Part shown: piece after piece, positions 8,453-18,851 of the stretch
Layout of the letters: the number at the start of each line of letters is the position of its first letter
Numbering within the stretch: the first letter of the stretch is position 1
DNA from: Corynebacterium sp.
GTDB taxonomy: Bacteria > Actinomycetota > Actinomycetes > Mycobacteriales > Mycobacteriaceae
DNA length: 47,261 bases
Direction of reading: 5' to 3'
NCBI GenBank assembly: GCA_030450335.1
Contig: JAKDIS010000004.1
Span: 1-47,261, forward strand
The notes under the pieces: generated by a model
What the model was told of the DNA's origin: nothing
The model's database searches: none
What the model saw: the letters and a program-made list of their open reading frames with translations, nothing else
Translations under genes and position numbers: made by a program

Positions 8453-8878
8453 ATGATGCTCACACAGACACAGTCCACCGTCGACCTGCTCGCCGCCGAG
8501 GCCGGGGTGGTCCAGGAGACGAGCGAGATCGGCTGGATCCCGGCGATCATCGTCAGCGTCCTGGCCGTCATCGGCTCGCTCTACGTCCTGGTCTCGGCCG
8601 TGGCGATGTACCTCGCCCCGGACGCGCTGAGCCAGGTCAACATGATCGGTCCCGCGCTCGGCATGGGGTTGCCGCTGCTCGTGGCAGCTGACTTCGTCCA
8701 CTCCTGGGCGACCGAGGGCTTCGTGGTCGGCTACCTGGTCAGGGGGATCGTCGCCGTCCTCGCACTACTCATCGTCCAGGCCGTGGGATCCTACGTGATG
8801 GGCCGTGCCCTGCACGCCACACTGTGGGACCACACCGTCCCCCTGTCCGGTGGCGAGAGGGCCAAGGAGACGAGCTGA
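8453..8878 (+). CDS. mrpG: Na+/H+ antiporter subunit G (MrpG)
   Basis: A 141-residue last subunit of the Mrp operon with three helices. The motif YLAPDALSQVNMIGPALGMG is the signature of the MnhG/PhaG family (dxxxRlhaat-type region, partly diverged). It begins at ATG 8453 with TAGGAG just upstream; a second ATG follows immediately. It converges with the SGNH hydrolase gene, leaving only three bases between the stops, and no hairpin terminator fits in the gap. Confidence 0.92.
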   Translation: MMLTQTQSTVDLLAAEAGVVQETSEIGWIPAIIVSVLAVIGSLYVLVSAVAMYLAPDALSQVNMIGPALGMGLPLLVAADFVHSWATEGFVVGYLVRGIVAVLALLIVQAVGSYVMGRALHATLWDHTVPLSGGERAKETS

Positions 8879-8881
8879 CCG

Positions 8882-9802
8882 TCACACGTGGGGGGCGACG
8901 GTCTCCGCGAGGTACCGGGAACCCGCGGTCGAGGGGTGGAACATCATCATGTACCCGGGGGTCGTGGTGTCGATGATGCCGGCGACGTAGCGCTCGGTGT
9001 CGGCGGCACAGCTGTCGTGGCCACGGGCACCGTCGATGACCTCGACGTAGGTGGCCCCGATGTCGGCCGCGGCGGTCTTCTGGTTCTCACGGTTCCAGTT
9101 CTCCACGTCACGCAGCAGCGGGATGGGCAGCCCGGCCGGCATGTTGGGGACCACGTTCAGCGGGCAGTACATCATGGTGTCGCGGTCCACGGTGGGCAGG
9201 GTGCCGGGCACCACGATCGAGGCCCCCGGGGCCACCGAGCGGATCCGCGCCGCAGCGGAAGCCATGTTCGAGCGGTAGCTGGCGGCCACGTTGACCGGAT
9301 CAATCAGCCCCGTGCCGTTCTCGGCGTAGCCGAACGGCCCGAAGTCGTTCATGCCGACGGCGAGGACCACGGTGGAGTCGTTGTTCAGCACACCGGCGTT
9401 GATCGCCTGGTTGATGCGGGTGATCATCGACCCGGAGCTGATCCCCGAGCAGGAGTAGTCGTCGACCGTCCGTCCCGTGACCTGGCTGAGCTGCCGGGGG
9501 AAGTTCTGCGGGGACTGCAGGCAGCCCGCGGTCTGCGGGTAGTCGTCCGCCCAGTCGCCGATGGGCCCCGGAACGCCGTGCAGCGTGTTGCGCACCTGGT
9601 CGGGGTTTGCGGCGAAGGAGTCGCCGAAGGCGACGATGTTTCCGGTGCCCGGCGCCGCGTGGGCGGCCGGGGCGAGCGTGGCGCCCAGGCCCAGTGAGGC
9701 GAGCAGGGCGGTGCCAGCCGCCAGGACGCGGGACGCCAGCCGACCACGTCGGGACGTCCTGCGCGGACCGGTAGGGGTACTGGATGGTGTGGTGGCGGGC
9801 AT
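8882..9802 (-). CDS. Secreted SGNH/GDSL-family hydrolase
   Basis: A 306-residue exported esterase or lipase-like protein. An Arg-rich N-terminus, a hydrophobic stretch and an AHA-A site near residue 49 form a signal peptide. The nucleophile is Ser62 in AFGDSF. VVLAVGMNDFG is block III with its Asn. The C-terminal His lies in MMMFHPSTAG. The Asp normally three residues before that His (DxxH) is Met here, so the triad is incomplete or another acid substitutes. ATG 9802 is chosen for the signal peptide and the CGGAG upstream; an earlier start would add a non-signal stretch. Likely acts on cell-envelope or external lipids; substrate unknown. Its promoter is probably in the 112-base gap after katA, where TATACC is a -10 candidate. 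Confidence 0.85.
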   Translation of the reverse strand: MPATTPSSTPTGPRRTSRRGRLASRVLAAGTALLASLGLGATLAPAAHAAPGTGNIVAFGDSFAANPDQVRNTLHGVPGPIGDWADDYPQTAGCLQSPQNFPRQLSQVTGRTVDDYSCSGISSGSMITRINQAINAGVLNNDSTVVLAVGMNDFGPFGYAENGTGLIDPVNVAASYRSNMASAAARIRSVAPGASIVVPGTLPTVDRDTMMYCPLNVVPNMPAGLPIPLLRDVENWNRENQKTAAADIGATYVEVIDGARGHDSCAADTERYVAGIIDTTTPGYMMMFHPSTAGSRYLAETVAPHV

Positions 9803-9914
9803 GGGTGAACTCCGCTTGGTGTGGCGCCTGCAGTCATGTACAGGGTATATGGATGCAGAAACCACACTAATGGCAGAAGCTTGCCCGCTCCAGTTCAGCC
9901 CACCCTCAGCATGT

Positions 9915-11528
9915 TCAGCTGTTCTTGAGCTCCGTGTAGATCTCCTTCACACGGTCGCGCAGGTTCTCGTCGACCCGGCCCCAGTAGGTCCAGCACTGGC
10001 CCTCGACCTGCTCGGAGACGCCCTGCATCGCCCCGGCGATGTTGCCGGCGAGACGCTCACGGGCGGCGTCGTCCAGCACCTCGCGCACGAGGTTGCCGGC
10101 CTGGCCGAAGTCGTCGTCCTCCGGGTGGCGCACGTAGGCGCCACGGGTGAGGTCGCCGCCGTAGTTGTCGTCGAAGAGGCCGAGGTCGTCGGCCGGGCCG
10201 GTGGCGGACTCCTGGCCGCGACCGAAACCGTAGGACGACTCCCCCGGCGCCACGCCCTTCTCCACCACGCCGGATCCGTCGGAGACGTCGTCGGTGCCCT
10301 CACCGCGCTCGAAGCGGTTCGGCGAGTACACCGGCGTGCCGTCGGCGGGGAACTCGTAGGCCGCCGCGCCGTCCTTCATGGTGTAGAAGTTGCGCTCCTC
10401 GACGACCGGACGGTTCACCGGCAGCTGCGGGTAGTTCGCGCCCAGGCGGTAGCGCTGGGTGTCGGCGTAGGCGAAGGCGCGCGCCATCAGCATCTTGTCC
10501 GGGGAGAACCCGATCCCGGGGACGATGTTGGACGGTGCGAACGCGGCCTGCTCGATCTGCGCGAAGAAGTTCTGCGGGTTGGCGTTCAGGGTGTAGTGCC
10601 CCACGTCGATCAGCGGGTAGTCCTTCTGCGACCAGGTCTTGGTCAGGTCGAAGGGGTTGTAGCGGTAGCCCTCGGCCTCGTCGAGCGGCATGATCTGCAC
10701 CTTGACGTCCCAGGTGGGGTACTCGCCACGCTCGATGGCGTCGTAGAGGTCGGCGCGGGAGTGGTCGAAGTCGCCGGAGCCGACGACCTTGCTGGCCTCG
10801 TCGTCGGTGAAGAACTCCCAGCCCTGCCGGGTCTTGAAGTGGTACTTCACCCAGAAGCGCTCGCCGGCCGCGTTGATCCACTGGTAGGTGTGCGAGCTGA
10901 AGCCGTCCATGTGGCGGAAGTCCTTCGGGATCCCGCGGTCGCCCATGAGGTAGGTGACCTGGTGGGCGGACTCGGGGCTGCGGGTCCAGAAGTCCCACTG
11001 CATGTCCGCGCTGCGCAGCCCGTTGGTCAGGCGCTTCTGGGAGCGGATGAAGTCGGGGAACTTCATGCCGTCGCGCAGGAAGAACACCGGGGTGTTGTTG
11101 CCCACGATGTCGTAGTTGCCGTCGCGGGTGTAGAACTTCAGCGAGTATCCGCGCACGTCACGCACCGTGTCGGGGAAGCCCTGCTCGCCGGCGACGGTGG
11201 AGAAGCGGGCGAGCATCGGGGTGACCCGACCCTTCTGGAAGAGGTCGGCCTTGGTGTAGCGCGACACGTCCTCGGTGACGGTCAGTTCGCCGAAGGCACC
11301 GGAGCCCTTGGCGTGCACGTTGCGCTCCGGGATGCGCTCGCGGTTGAAGTGGGCGTGCTTCTCGACGAGGTGGACGTCGGTCAGGGCGATGGGGCCCTGC
11401 TCACCGACGGTCACGGAGTGCTCCTCGGTGGTGACCGGGGAGCCGTTGGCGTTGGTCGAGTGCCCGGAGTACGGGCAGACGCCGCGGTCTGCGATGTCCT
11501 TCGAGCTCGTGTGCTTGTCCGTGCTCAT
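9915..11528 (-). CDS. katA: Monofunctional heme catalase
   Basis: A 537-residue catalase that breaks down H2O2 in the cytoplasm. The catalytic His is in [12 protein letters not shown], the distal Asn in [13 protein letters not shown], and the proximal heme-ligand Tyr in [14 protein letters not shown]. The length fits small-subunit catalases with a slightly long tail. ATG 11528 has an excellent AGGAGGG seven bases upstream. It is divergent from the sigC-like sigma factor gene, the same pairing I recall in C. glutamicum (cg0310/cg0309). TATAAC (11687 to 11682) is a plausible -10, giving a leader of about 145 bases. Confidence 0.96.
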   Translation of the reverse strand: MSTDKHTSSKDIADRGVCPYSGHSTNANGSPVTTEEHSVTVGEQGPIALTDVHLVEKHAHFNRERIPERNVHAKGSGAFGELTVTEDVSRYTKADLFQKGRVTPMLARFSTVAGEQGFPDTVRDVRGYSLKFYTRDGNYDIVGNNTPVFFLRDGMKFPDFIRSQKRLTNGLRSADMQWDFWTRSPESAHQVTYLMGDRGIPKDFRHMDGFSSHTYQWINAAGERFWVKYHFKTRQGWEFFTDDEASKVVGSGDFDHSRADLYDAIERGEYPTWDVKVQIMPLDEAEGYRYNPFDLTKTWSQKDYPLIDVGHYTLNANPQNFFAQIEQAAFAPSNIVPGIGFSPDKMLMARAFAYADTQRYRLGANYPQLPVNRPVVEERNFYTMKDGAAAYEFPADGTPVYSPNRFERGEGTDDVSDGSGVVEKGVAPGESSYGFGRGQESATGPADDLGLFDDNYGGDLTRGAYVRHPEDDDFGQAGNLVREVLDDAARERLAGNIAGAMQGVSEQVEGQCWTYWGRVDENLRDRVKEIYTELKNS

Positions 11529-11793
11529 AAGTGTTCCCTCCTGGGTGCTGCCGTGTCGTGCACGCGTCGCGCACGTGTCAGTCGTGGTCGACGGTCGAGC
11601 TCCCGGAGGGTCCTGTCCGTGATGGTCGGTCACGGGGATGGTTCGCAGGCCCTGTCGGGGGCGTCCTGCCGCCTGGTTCCCGTTATACACTCCACCTCGA
11701 TGCCTCGCACTATCAATCCTGACGGATTTAATGGGTACATTTATGACTCGTGGTGTGGCCGGTCACCGGCCGGTCCTGCTAGAATTCGGTACC
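11529..11793. promoter_or_regulatory. Divergent katA / sigC promoter region
   Basis: No gene lies here. The katA -10 candidate is TATAAC on the minus strand (11687 to 11682). The sigC -10 candidate is TAGAAT at 11780-11785, 8 bases before GTG, so that transcript is probably leaderless. An inverted repeat GGCCGG-TCA-CCGGCC (11757-11771) covers the place of the sigC -35, so it may be an operator or the sigma factor's own recognition element. The stretch 11700-11750 is more AT-rich than its surroundings. Confidence 0.5.
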
Positions 11794-12435
11794 GTGCGAA
11801 GAAGTTCAGCCCAGTCGGCCCGCGACACTTCCGCCGTGTCCGAGTCGGACCGCGCGGTCACCGACCTCGCCCTGCGTGCCGCCGGTGGCGACCGGCGGGC
11901 CCTCAACGACTTCATCGAGGCCACCCACGCCGACGTCTGGCGTCTGCTGGCCCACCTCGCGGATGCCGACCGCGCCGACGACCTCACCCAGGAGACCTAC
12001 CTGCGCGCGCTCAGCGGCCTGCCTCGCTTCGCCGCCCGCTCGTCGGCCCGCACGTGGCTGCTGGCACTGGCCCGGCACACCTGGGTCGACAGCGTGCGCC
12101 ACGACATGGCCCGTCCCCGCCGCTCCGCCGAGCAGTGGGAGGACGCCACCGAGCTGACCACCTCCCCGGACACCACCGGCGGGCAGACGTGGGCGGAGCT
12201 GGTGGATGCCCGGGCGATGCTGGACAACCTCGCCCCGGACCGTCGTGAGGCGTTGATCCTCACCCAGATCCTGGGGCACACCTACGCCGAGGCCGCGGAC
12301 ATCTGCGGCGTGCGTGTGGGGACGATCCGGTCGCGCGTGGCGCGGGCGCGTGCGGACCTGCTCGCCGCGTCCGGCCGCGACGCCGGTGACACCGGCGACA
12401 CAGATCCCGGACCGGTCCTACACTGGGGTTCGTGA
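11794..12435 (+). CDS. sigC: ECF-family RNA polymerase sigma factor (SigC-like)
   Basis: A 213-residue sigma-70 family factor. Region 2 is seen in DRADDLTQETYLRALSGLPR and the following RTWLLALARHTWVD. Region 4 is seen in ALILTQILGHTYAEAADICG with VGTIRSRVARARADL. Start GTG 11794 is chosen because TAGAAT lies 8 bases upstream and there is no Shine-Dalgarno; an ATG further upstream would put the promoter inside the gene. It is divergent from katA. In C. glutamicum the sigma factor next to katA is SigC, reported to control the cytochrome bd branch; that role is transferred from position, not from a test here. No anti-sigma gene follows. Its stop overlaps the next start (GTGA). Confidence 0.85.
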   Translation: MRRSSAQSARDTSAVSESDRAVTDLALRAAGGDRRALNDFIEATHADVWRLLAHLADADRADDLTQETYLRALSGLPRFAARSSARTWLLALARHTWVDSVRHDMARPRRSAEQWEDATELTTSPDTTGGQTWAELVDARAMLDNLAPDRREALILTQILGHTYAEAADICGVRVGTIRSRVARARADLLAASGRDAGDTGDTDPGPVLHWGS

Positions 12436-13799
12436 CCCACCTCCACCATCAGCATCTCCGGTTCCCACGTCAGGACGTCTGGGACTGGCACACCCGCCCG
12501 GGCGCGGTGACGCGTCTGACCCCGGGCTTCTCCCGCATCCGTGTCGCCGCCGAGGCGGACTCCCTGTGCGACGGGACCACCCTGCTCTCCCTGCCCGGCG
12601 GCGTGCCGGGCCTGCGGACCTGGGAGGCCCGTCACGTGCCGGGCGAATTCAGGGACGGCCACGCCTTCACCGACGAGTGCGTGAGCACCCCGTTGCGCCA
12701 GCTCACCGGCTGGCGCCACACCCACACCCTGCGCGAGGACGGGGCCATCGGGTCCGCGGGCACCGTGCTCACCGACTCCGTGCAGGCCAACGCCCCTGCC
12801 GCACTGCTGGACCGGGTGTTCACCTACCGCCACCGCCAGCTCGCCGACGACCTGGCACACCGCGCCCGCGTGGGTTCGGCGGAGGTGACCGGCCACCACA
12901 CCGTGGCGGTCACCGGGGCGACCGGGTTGGTCGGCACCCGCCTGGTCGCACTGCTGCGCAATCTGGGGCATACGGTCATCCCGCTGTCGCGCTCGCGGAT
13001 GCCGCATGAACCGCACGCCCGGATCTGGGACCCGGACTCCCCCGCCAGCGGCCTGCTCGACGGGGTGGACACCGTCGTCCACCTCGCCGGAGCTCCCATC
13101 GCCGGACGGTTCACCGAGAAGCACAAGGCGGCCGTGCGCGATTCGCGGATCGGCCCCACCCGTCGACTCGCCGAGCTCGCCGCCGCCACCGACGGGGTCG
13201 GCACCTTCATCGGTGCGTCCGCCGTGGGGTTCTACGGCCACAGCCGCGCCGGACGCGTCAACGAGCGTGCCGGTGCCGGCGAGGGCTTCCTCGCCGAGGT
13301 CGTCTCCGACTGGGAGGACGCCGCCTCCCCGGCGGCCGACGCCGGACGTCGCGTCGTCGCGGTGCGCACGGGCCTGGTGCTGGCGGGCGGTTCGCCGCTG
13401 CTCACCGCGCTGGCGGCGTCCTGCCGGGTCGGTGGTGGCGTGCTCGGCTCGGGCCGGCAGCACTTCCCGTGGATCTCGGTGGACGACCTGGTGGACGTCT
13501 ACGTGCGCGCCGTGGCGGACGACACCCTGACCGGGGCGGTCAACGGCGTGGGGCCGCAGATGGTCACGAACGCGGAGTTCACCGCGACCCTGTCCGGCCT
13601 GCAACGAGTGCGCGTCCCGCTGTCCCTGCCGGTGCCGGCGGCCGCCCCGGCGATGCTGCTGGGCGTGCAGGGGGCCGAGGAGCTCGCCCTCGCCGACCAG
13701 AACGTCTCGCCCCGGGTGCTCGAGGACCTCGGGCACGTGTTCCGCCACACCACCCTGCGCAGTGCCCTTATCCACGAGTTGGGACTACCCGGCGAGTAG
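12432..13799 (+). CDS. TIGR01777-family epimerase-like protein with N-terminal SRPBCC domain
   Basis: A 455-residue two-part protein. Residues about 1-150 resemble an SRPBCC/START-like ligand-binding fold (HLHHQHLRFPRQDVWDWHTR and later DRVFTYRHRQLADDL). From about 155 there is an NAD(P)-binding Rossmann domain with VAVTGATGLVGTRLVAL, then FIGASAVGFYG and the C-terminal domain typical of YfcH/TIGR01777 proteins. The family has no firmly assigned reaction. GTG 12432 overlaps the sigma factor stop, so it is co-translated with sigC and may belong to the same response. Its stop codon TAG is part of the -10 box of the ferrochelatase gene. Confidence 0.88.
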   Translation: MTHLHHQHLRFPRQDVWDWHTRPGAVTRLTPGFSRIRVAAEADSLCDGTTLLSLPGGVPGLRTWEARHVPGEFRDGHAFTDECVSTPLRQLTGWRHTHTLREDGAIGSAGTVLTDSVQANAPAALLDRVFTYRHRQLADDLAHRARVGSAEVTGHHTVAVTGATGLVGTRLVALLRNLGHTVIPLSRSRMPHEPHARIWDPDSPASGLLDGVDTVVHLAGAPIAGRFTEKHKAAVRDSRIGPTRRLAELAAATDGVGTFIGASAVGFYGHSRAGRVNERAGAGEGFLAEVVSDWEDAASPAADAGRRVVAVRTGLVLAGGSPLLTALAASCRVGGGVLGSGRQHFPWISVDDLVDVYVRAVADDTLTGAVNGVGPQMVTNAEFTATLSGLQRVRVPLSLPVPAAAPAMLLGVQGAEELALADQNVSPRVLEDLGHVFRHTTLRSALIHELGLPGE

Positions 13800-13802
13800 A
13801 AT
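13797..13802 (+). promoter_or_regulatory. -10 element of hemH, overlapping the upstream stop codon
   Basis: TAGAAT begins with the TAG stop of the preceding gene and ends 7 bases before the hemH ATG. This is the spacing for a leaderless transcript. There is no Shine-Dalgarno before that ATG. Confidence 0.55.
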
Positions 13803-13809
13803 TGCGGGC

Positions 13810-14808
13810 ATGGCTGAGTCTGGCATGTCTGACACCACCGCCCGCAGGGCACTGCTCGTCCTCTCCTTCGGAGGACCCGAGAAAGAGGAGGACGTGGTCC
13901 CGTTCCTCGAGAACGTGACCCGCGGCAGGGGTATCCCCCGCGAGCGTCTCGCCGAGGTCGGTGAGCACTACTACCGTTTCGGCGGCAAGAGCCCCATCAA
14001 CGACCAGAACCTGGAGATCATCGACCACCTGCGCACCGAGATCGACGCACGTGGCCTGGATCTCCCCGTCTACTTCGGCAACCGTAACTGGGAGCCCTAC
14101 GTGGAGGACACCACCAAGCAGATGGTGGCCGACGGCATCACCGAGGTCGTGGTCTTCGCGACGTCGGCCTGGGGCGGCTACTCCGGCGACATCCAGTACC
14201 GCGAGGACATCGAGCGGGCGCTGCAGTCCTGCCGGGACGCGGGCCTGACCCCGCCGACGATGACGAAGATCCGCCCCTTCCACGACCACCCGCTGTTCCT
14301 GTCCTCCTTCGCGCGCCTGGTGGACGCCGCCCGGCAGGAGCTTCCCGCCGACGTGCGGGAGGACGCCCGCCTGCTGTTCACCGCGCACTCCGTGCCGGTC
14401 TCGGCGGACGAGACGTCCTCCTCGGACTCCACGCACCGCTACTCCGGGCAGGTGCTCACCGCCGCCCGCGAGGTCCGCGAGCTGACGAGCTTCGCCTCCG
14501 ACGGGGAGGACGGCACGGACGTGGAGCTGGTGTGGCAGTCGCGCTCGGGCCCGCCGCACATCCCGTGGCTGGACCCCGACATCTGCGACCACCTCGAGGA
14601 GACCGTCGGTGCCGGCGACCGGCGACCGATCGTGCTCGTGCCGATCGGCTTCATCTCCGACCACATGGAGGTGATGTGGGACCTCGACAACGAGGCCGCC
14701 GAGACCGCCGCCGAACTGGGGATCACGATGGTCCGCGCCGCCACGCCGGGCCCGACCCCTGAGTTCACCGAGATGATCCTGGACCTGGTCCCGGACCAGG
14801 TGAACTAG
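13810..14808 (+). CDS. hemH: Ferrochelatase (coproporphyrin ferrochelatase in this phylum)
   Basis: A 332-residue enzyme that inserts iron into the porphyrin macrocycle. In actinobacteria the substrate is usually coproporphyrin III (CpfC). Key residues are His in LLFTAHSVPVS and the His-Glu pair in GFISDHMEVMWDLD. RYSGQVLTAAREV and VELVWQSRSGPP are family motifs. Only two Cys are present and the C-terminus ends at VPDQVN, so the [2Fe-2S] cluster ligands known from mycobacterial enzymes are absent. ATG 13810 is chosen for the TAGAAT element; another ATG at 13825 is possible. Proximity to catalase and sigC fits a heme-supply role. Confidence 0.93.
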   Translation: MAESGMSDTTARRALLVLSFGGPEKEEDVVPFLENVTRGRGIPRERLAEVGEHYYRFGGKSPINDQNLEIIDHLRTEIDARGLDLPVYFGNRNWEPYVEDTTKQMVADGITEVVVFATSAWGGYSGDIQYREDIERALQSCRDAGLTPPTMTKIRPFHDHPLFLSSFARLVDAARQELPADVREDARLLFTAHSVPVSADETSSSDSTHRYSGQVLTAAREVRELTSFASDGEDGTDVELVWQSRSGPPHIPWLDPDICDHLEETVGAGDRRPIVLVPIGFISDHMEVMWDLDNEAAETAAELGITMVRAATPGPTPEFTEMILDLVPDQVN

Positions 14809-14820
14809 CGGACTAGCGGG

Positions 14821-16233
14821 CTAACGCAGTTCGTCGCGGGTTTCCTCCCAGAACTCCTCGGCGTCGAAGTCCTCGGCGGAGAAGTCGATGTCGTCGTCGC
14901 CGTCGAGTTCCTGGACCACGTCCTCGGTGACGTCGTCGCGGAGCTGACCGGCGCTCACACTGGACTCCTTGAAGGACTTCTCCAGCGTGGCCCAGTCCTT
15001 GCGGGTGAACTTCCCCTTCGGGTCCACGAGCCGCAGGATCAGTGTGCGGATGCGGTCGCGGCGCAGGACCTCGCGCCCGATGCGCTTCCGGCCGTTGACC
15101 ACCCACGTGCCCAGCAGCACGGCGACAAGGGCGATGCCGAGCCAGCCGAGGATCGGGAAGACCTTGTTCACCAGCAGGGCGAAGTCGAAGAAGCTCAGGG
15201 CGAAGGCGGCGAGCGTGAGCACCACGAACACCGGACGGTAGCCGGTGGCGCGGTTCACGGTGAGGCGTTTGCCCAACGAGTAGAGCACGCCGAGGGTGGT
15301 GCTGAAGATCATCAGGTAGGTCGCCACGGACGCCACGATGCCGATGCCGGGGCTCATCTGGTTGATCAGCTCGAGGGTGGGCAGGGCCTTGTCGGCGACG
15401 TCGGTGATGCGGAACAGCAGGGCGACGGTGATCAGCAACAGGATGCCGGCGAACAGCGAGCCGCCGATGAACCCGCCCCACCCGGCGGTGCGGGTGTTCC
15501 AGTTGCTGCCGCCGATGAGGATGGCCATGGAGATGCCACTGAACATCGCCAGGCCCACGTAGTTGAGGGTGGCGAGCAGCCAGCCGGAGACCGGGGAGTC
15601 GACATTGGCCATGGCGTAGTCGCTGACGGCCTGCAGCGACTCCGGCGGGGACGACACGGCGTAAATACCCGCGGCGATGAGCAGCAGGATCATCACCGGG
15701 GTGATCATGGCGATGACCTGGGTGACCCGGTCGACGTCGAGCATTCCGGTGAGGAGTACGAGGGCAGCCATCAGTGCGGAGCCGACCCACAACGGCAGCC
15801 CGAACTGCTGGTTGAGGTTGGAGCCGGCACCGGCCATCATCACGAAACCGATGCAGAACTGGGCGATGGACAGTGAGTAATCCAGGAACACGGCCACCGG
15901 CTTCGAGGTGACCCCGGTGAAGACCTTCTCGTGGGACCGCGCCCGGAAGTAACTGCCGTACTGCAGGATGACCATGGCGGTGATCGGCATGAGGACCACC
16001 ACGACCGCCGCGCCGGCGATGCCCCAGAATCCGTAGGACGCGTAGTACTGCAGCATCTCCTGCCCGGAGGCGAAGCCTGCGCCCACGGTCACACCGAAGT
16101 ACGCCAGCGCGATGACGAGTGCTTTCTTTACTAGTGCTCTCCCTATCCGGTGCCGGGACGCCAGCTGCGGACAGGTTGTCGCTGTGGTGCAGTGTGCTGG
16201 GGTGGTGTTCCCCAGGTTTTGGCGGCCCGGCAC
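14821..16233 (-). CDS. YkvI-family membrane protein; start uncertain
   Basis: A membrane protein of 10-11 helices resembling the YkvI family (LeuT-fold amino-acid-transporter-like, substrate unknown). The motif ALAYFGVTVGAGFASGQEML is the typical first helix and GSNWNTRTAGWGGFIGG lies in the middle. A soluble acidic tail of ~90 residues ends in EEFWEETRDELR. Homologues begin about two residues before KKALVIALAYFG, but here that position is codon GTA (16131-16129), with GGGAGAG five bases upstream. The only standard start codon in frame upstream is GTG at 16233, used for the coordinates; it adds 34 residues not typical of the family, and that stretch folds as an RNA leader. Convergent with hemH. 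Confidence 0.75.
   Translation of the reverse strand: MPGRQNLGNTTPAHCTTATTCPQLASRHRIGRALVKKALVIALAYFGVTVGAGFASGQEMLQYYASYGFWGIAGAAVVVVLMPITAMVILQYGSYFRARSHEKVFTGVTSKPVAVFLDYSLSIAQFCIGFVMMAGAGSNLNQQFGLPLWVGSALMAALVLLTGMLDVDRVTQVIAMITPVMILLLIAAGIYAVSSPPESLQAVSDYAMANVDSPVSGWLLATLNYVGLAMFSGISMAILIGGSNWNTRTAGWGGFIGGSLFAGILLLITVALLFRITDVADKALPTLELINQMSPGIGIVASVATYLMIFSTTLGVLYSLGKRLTVNRATGYRPVFVVLTLAAFALSFFDFALLVNKVFPILGWLGIALVAVLLGTWVVNGRKRIGREVLRRDRIRTLILRLVDPKGKFTRKDWATLEKSFKESSVSAGQLRDDVTEDVVQELDGDDDIDFSAEDFDAEEFWEETRDELR
16129..16233 (-). promoter_or_regulatory. Three-way-junction leader before the YkvI-family gene (candidate riboswitch)
   Basis: Read on the minus strand, P1 pairs 16233-16226 with 16157-16150 (GTGCCGGG/CCCGGCAC) and, after one mismatch, 16224-16220 with 16163-16159. 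P2 is CTGGGG/CCCCAG (16215-16210 with 16202-16197, 7-base loop). P3 is GCAG-type: 16192-16189 with 16168-16165, then 16185-16182 with 16174-16171. The element ends just before the ribosome-binding sequence GGGAGAG and the suspected GTA start. It does not match a riboswitch class I know. Pairings were checked by hand only. Confidence 0.35.
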
Positions 16234-16317
16234 TCGTGAAATCTGTGATCACATAAGTTGGACGGGAAACACGGTAGCATGCGTCACATTAGCGGCTTCC
16301 ACGGTGTCACTGACCTG

Positions 16318-16380
16318 CGAGGACACAAAAGCCTGCGCCGGTGCACCCTCCTCGAGAGGAGGAATGCACCGGCACAGGCT
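16318..16380 (-). terminator. Intrinsic terminator of lysC-asd
   Basis: A long hairpin occupies 16330-16380: arms AGCCTG/CAGGCT, GCCGGTGCA/TGCACCGGC and CCTCCT/AGGAGG, loop CGAG, with single mismatches between blocks (21 pairs). In the minus-strand direction it is followed by TTTTGTGT. It starts 31 bases after the asd stop, so it ends the lysC-asd transcript. Confidence 0.85.
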
Positions 16381-16410
16381 CACCGGCCCCGACGTGCGGG
16401 ACGAGAACCG

Positions 16411-18745
<2,335 letters not shown>

Positions 18746-18784
18746 GGTTCCCAGCTCCACCTTCCCGTGTTGACGGGATAACTC

Positions 18785-18812
18785 GTTATAATTGCTCAGA
18801 CCTCCCCAGCGT
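18785..18812 (-). promoter_or_regulatory. lysC: Candidate lysC promoter
   Basis: TATAAC (18790 to 18785 on the minus strand) lies in the only AT-rich stretch before lysC, 39 bases upstream of the GTG start. No convincing -35 hexamer is visible. It sits in the 106-base gap between lysC and the iron-related gene that is upstream on the same strand. Confidence 0.4.
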
Positions 18813-18851
18813 ACCTGAGCCTTCACTGCTCCCGGAAGCCGGTGTCGCAGG

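Noticed and set aside
16244..16253. TGTGATCACA as a GlxR/CRP site
   Set aside because: The half sites TGTGA/TCACA have no six-base spacer, so it does not fit the GlxR consensus; kept only as a palindrome comment.
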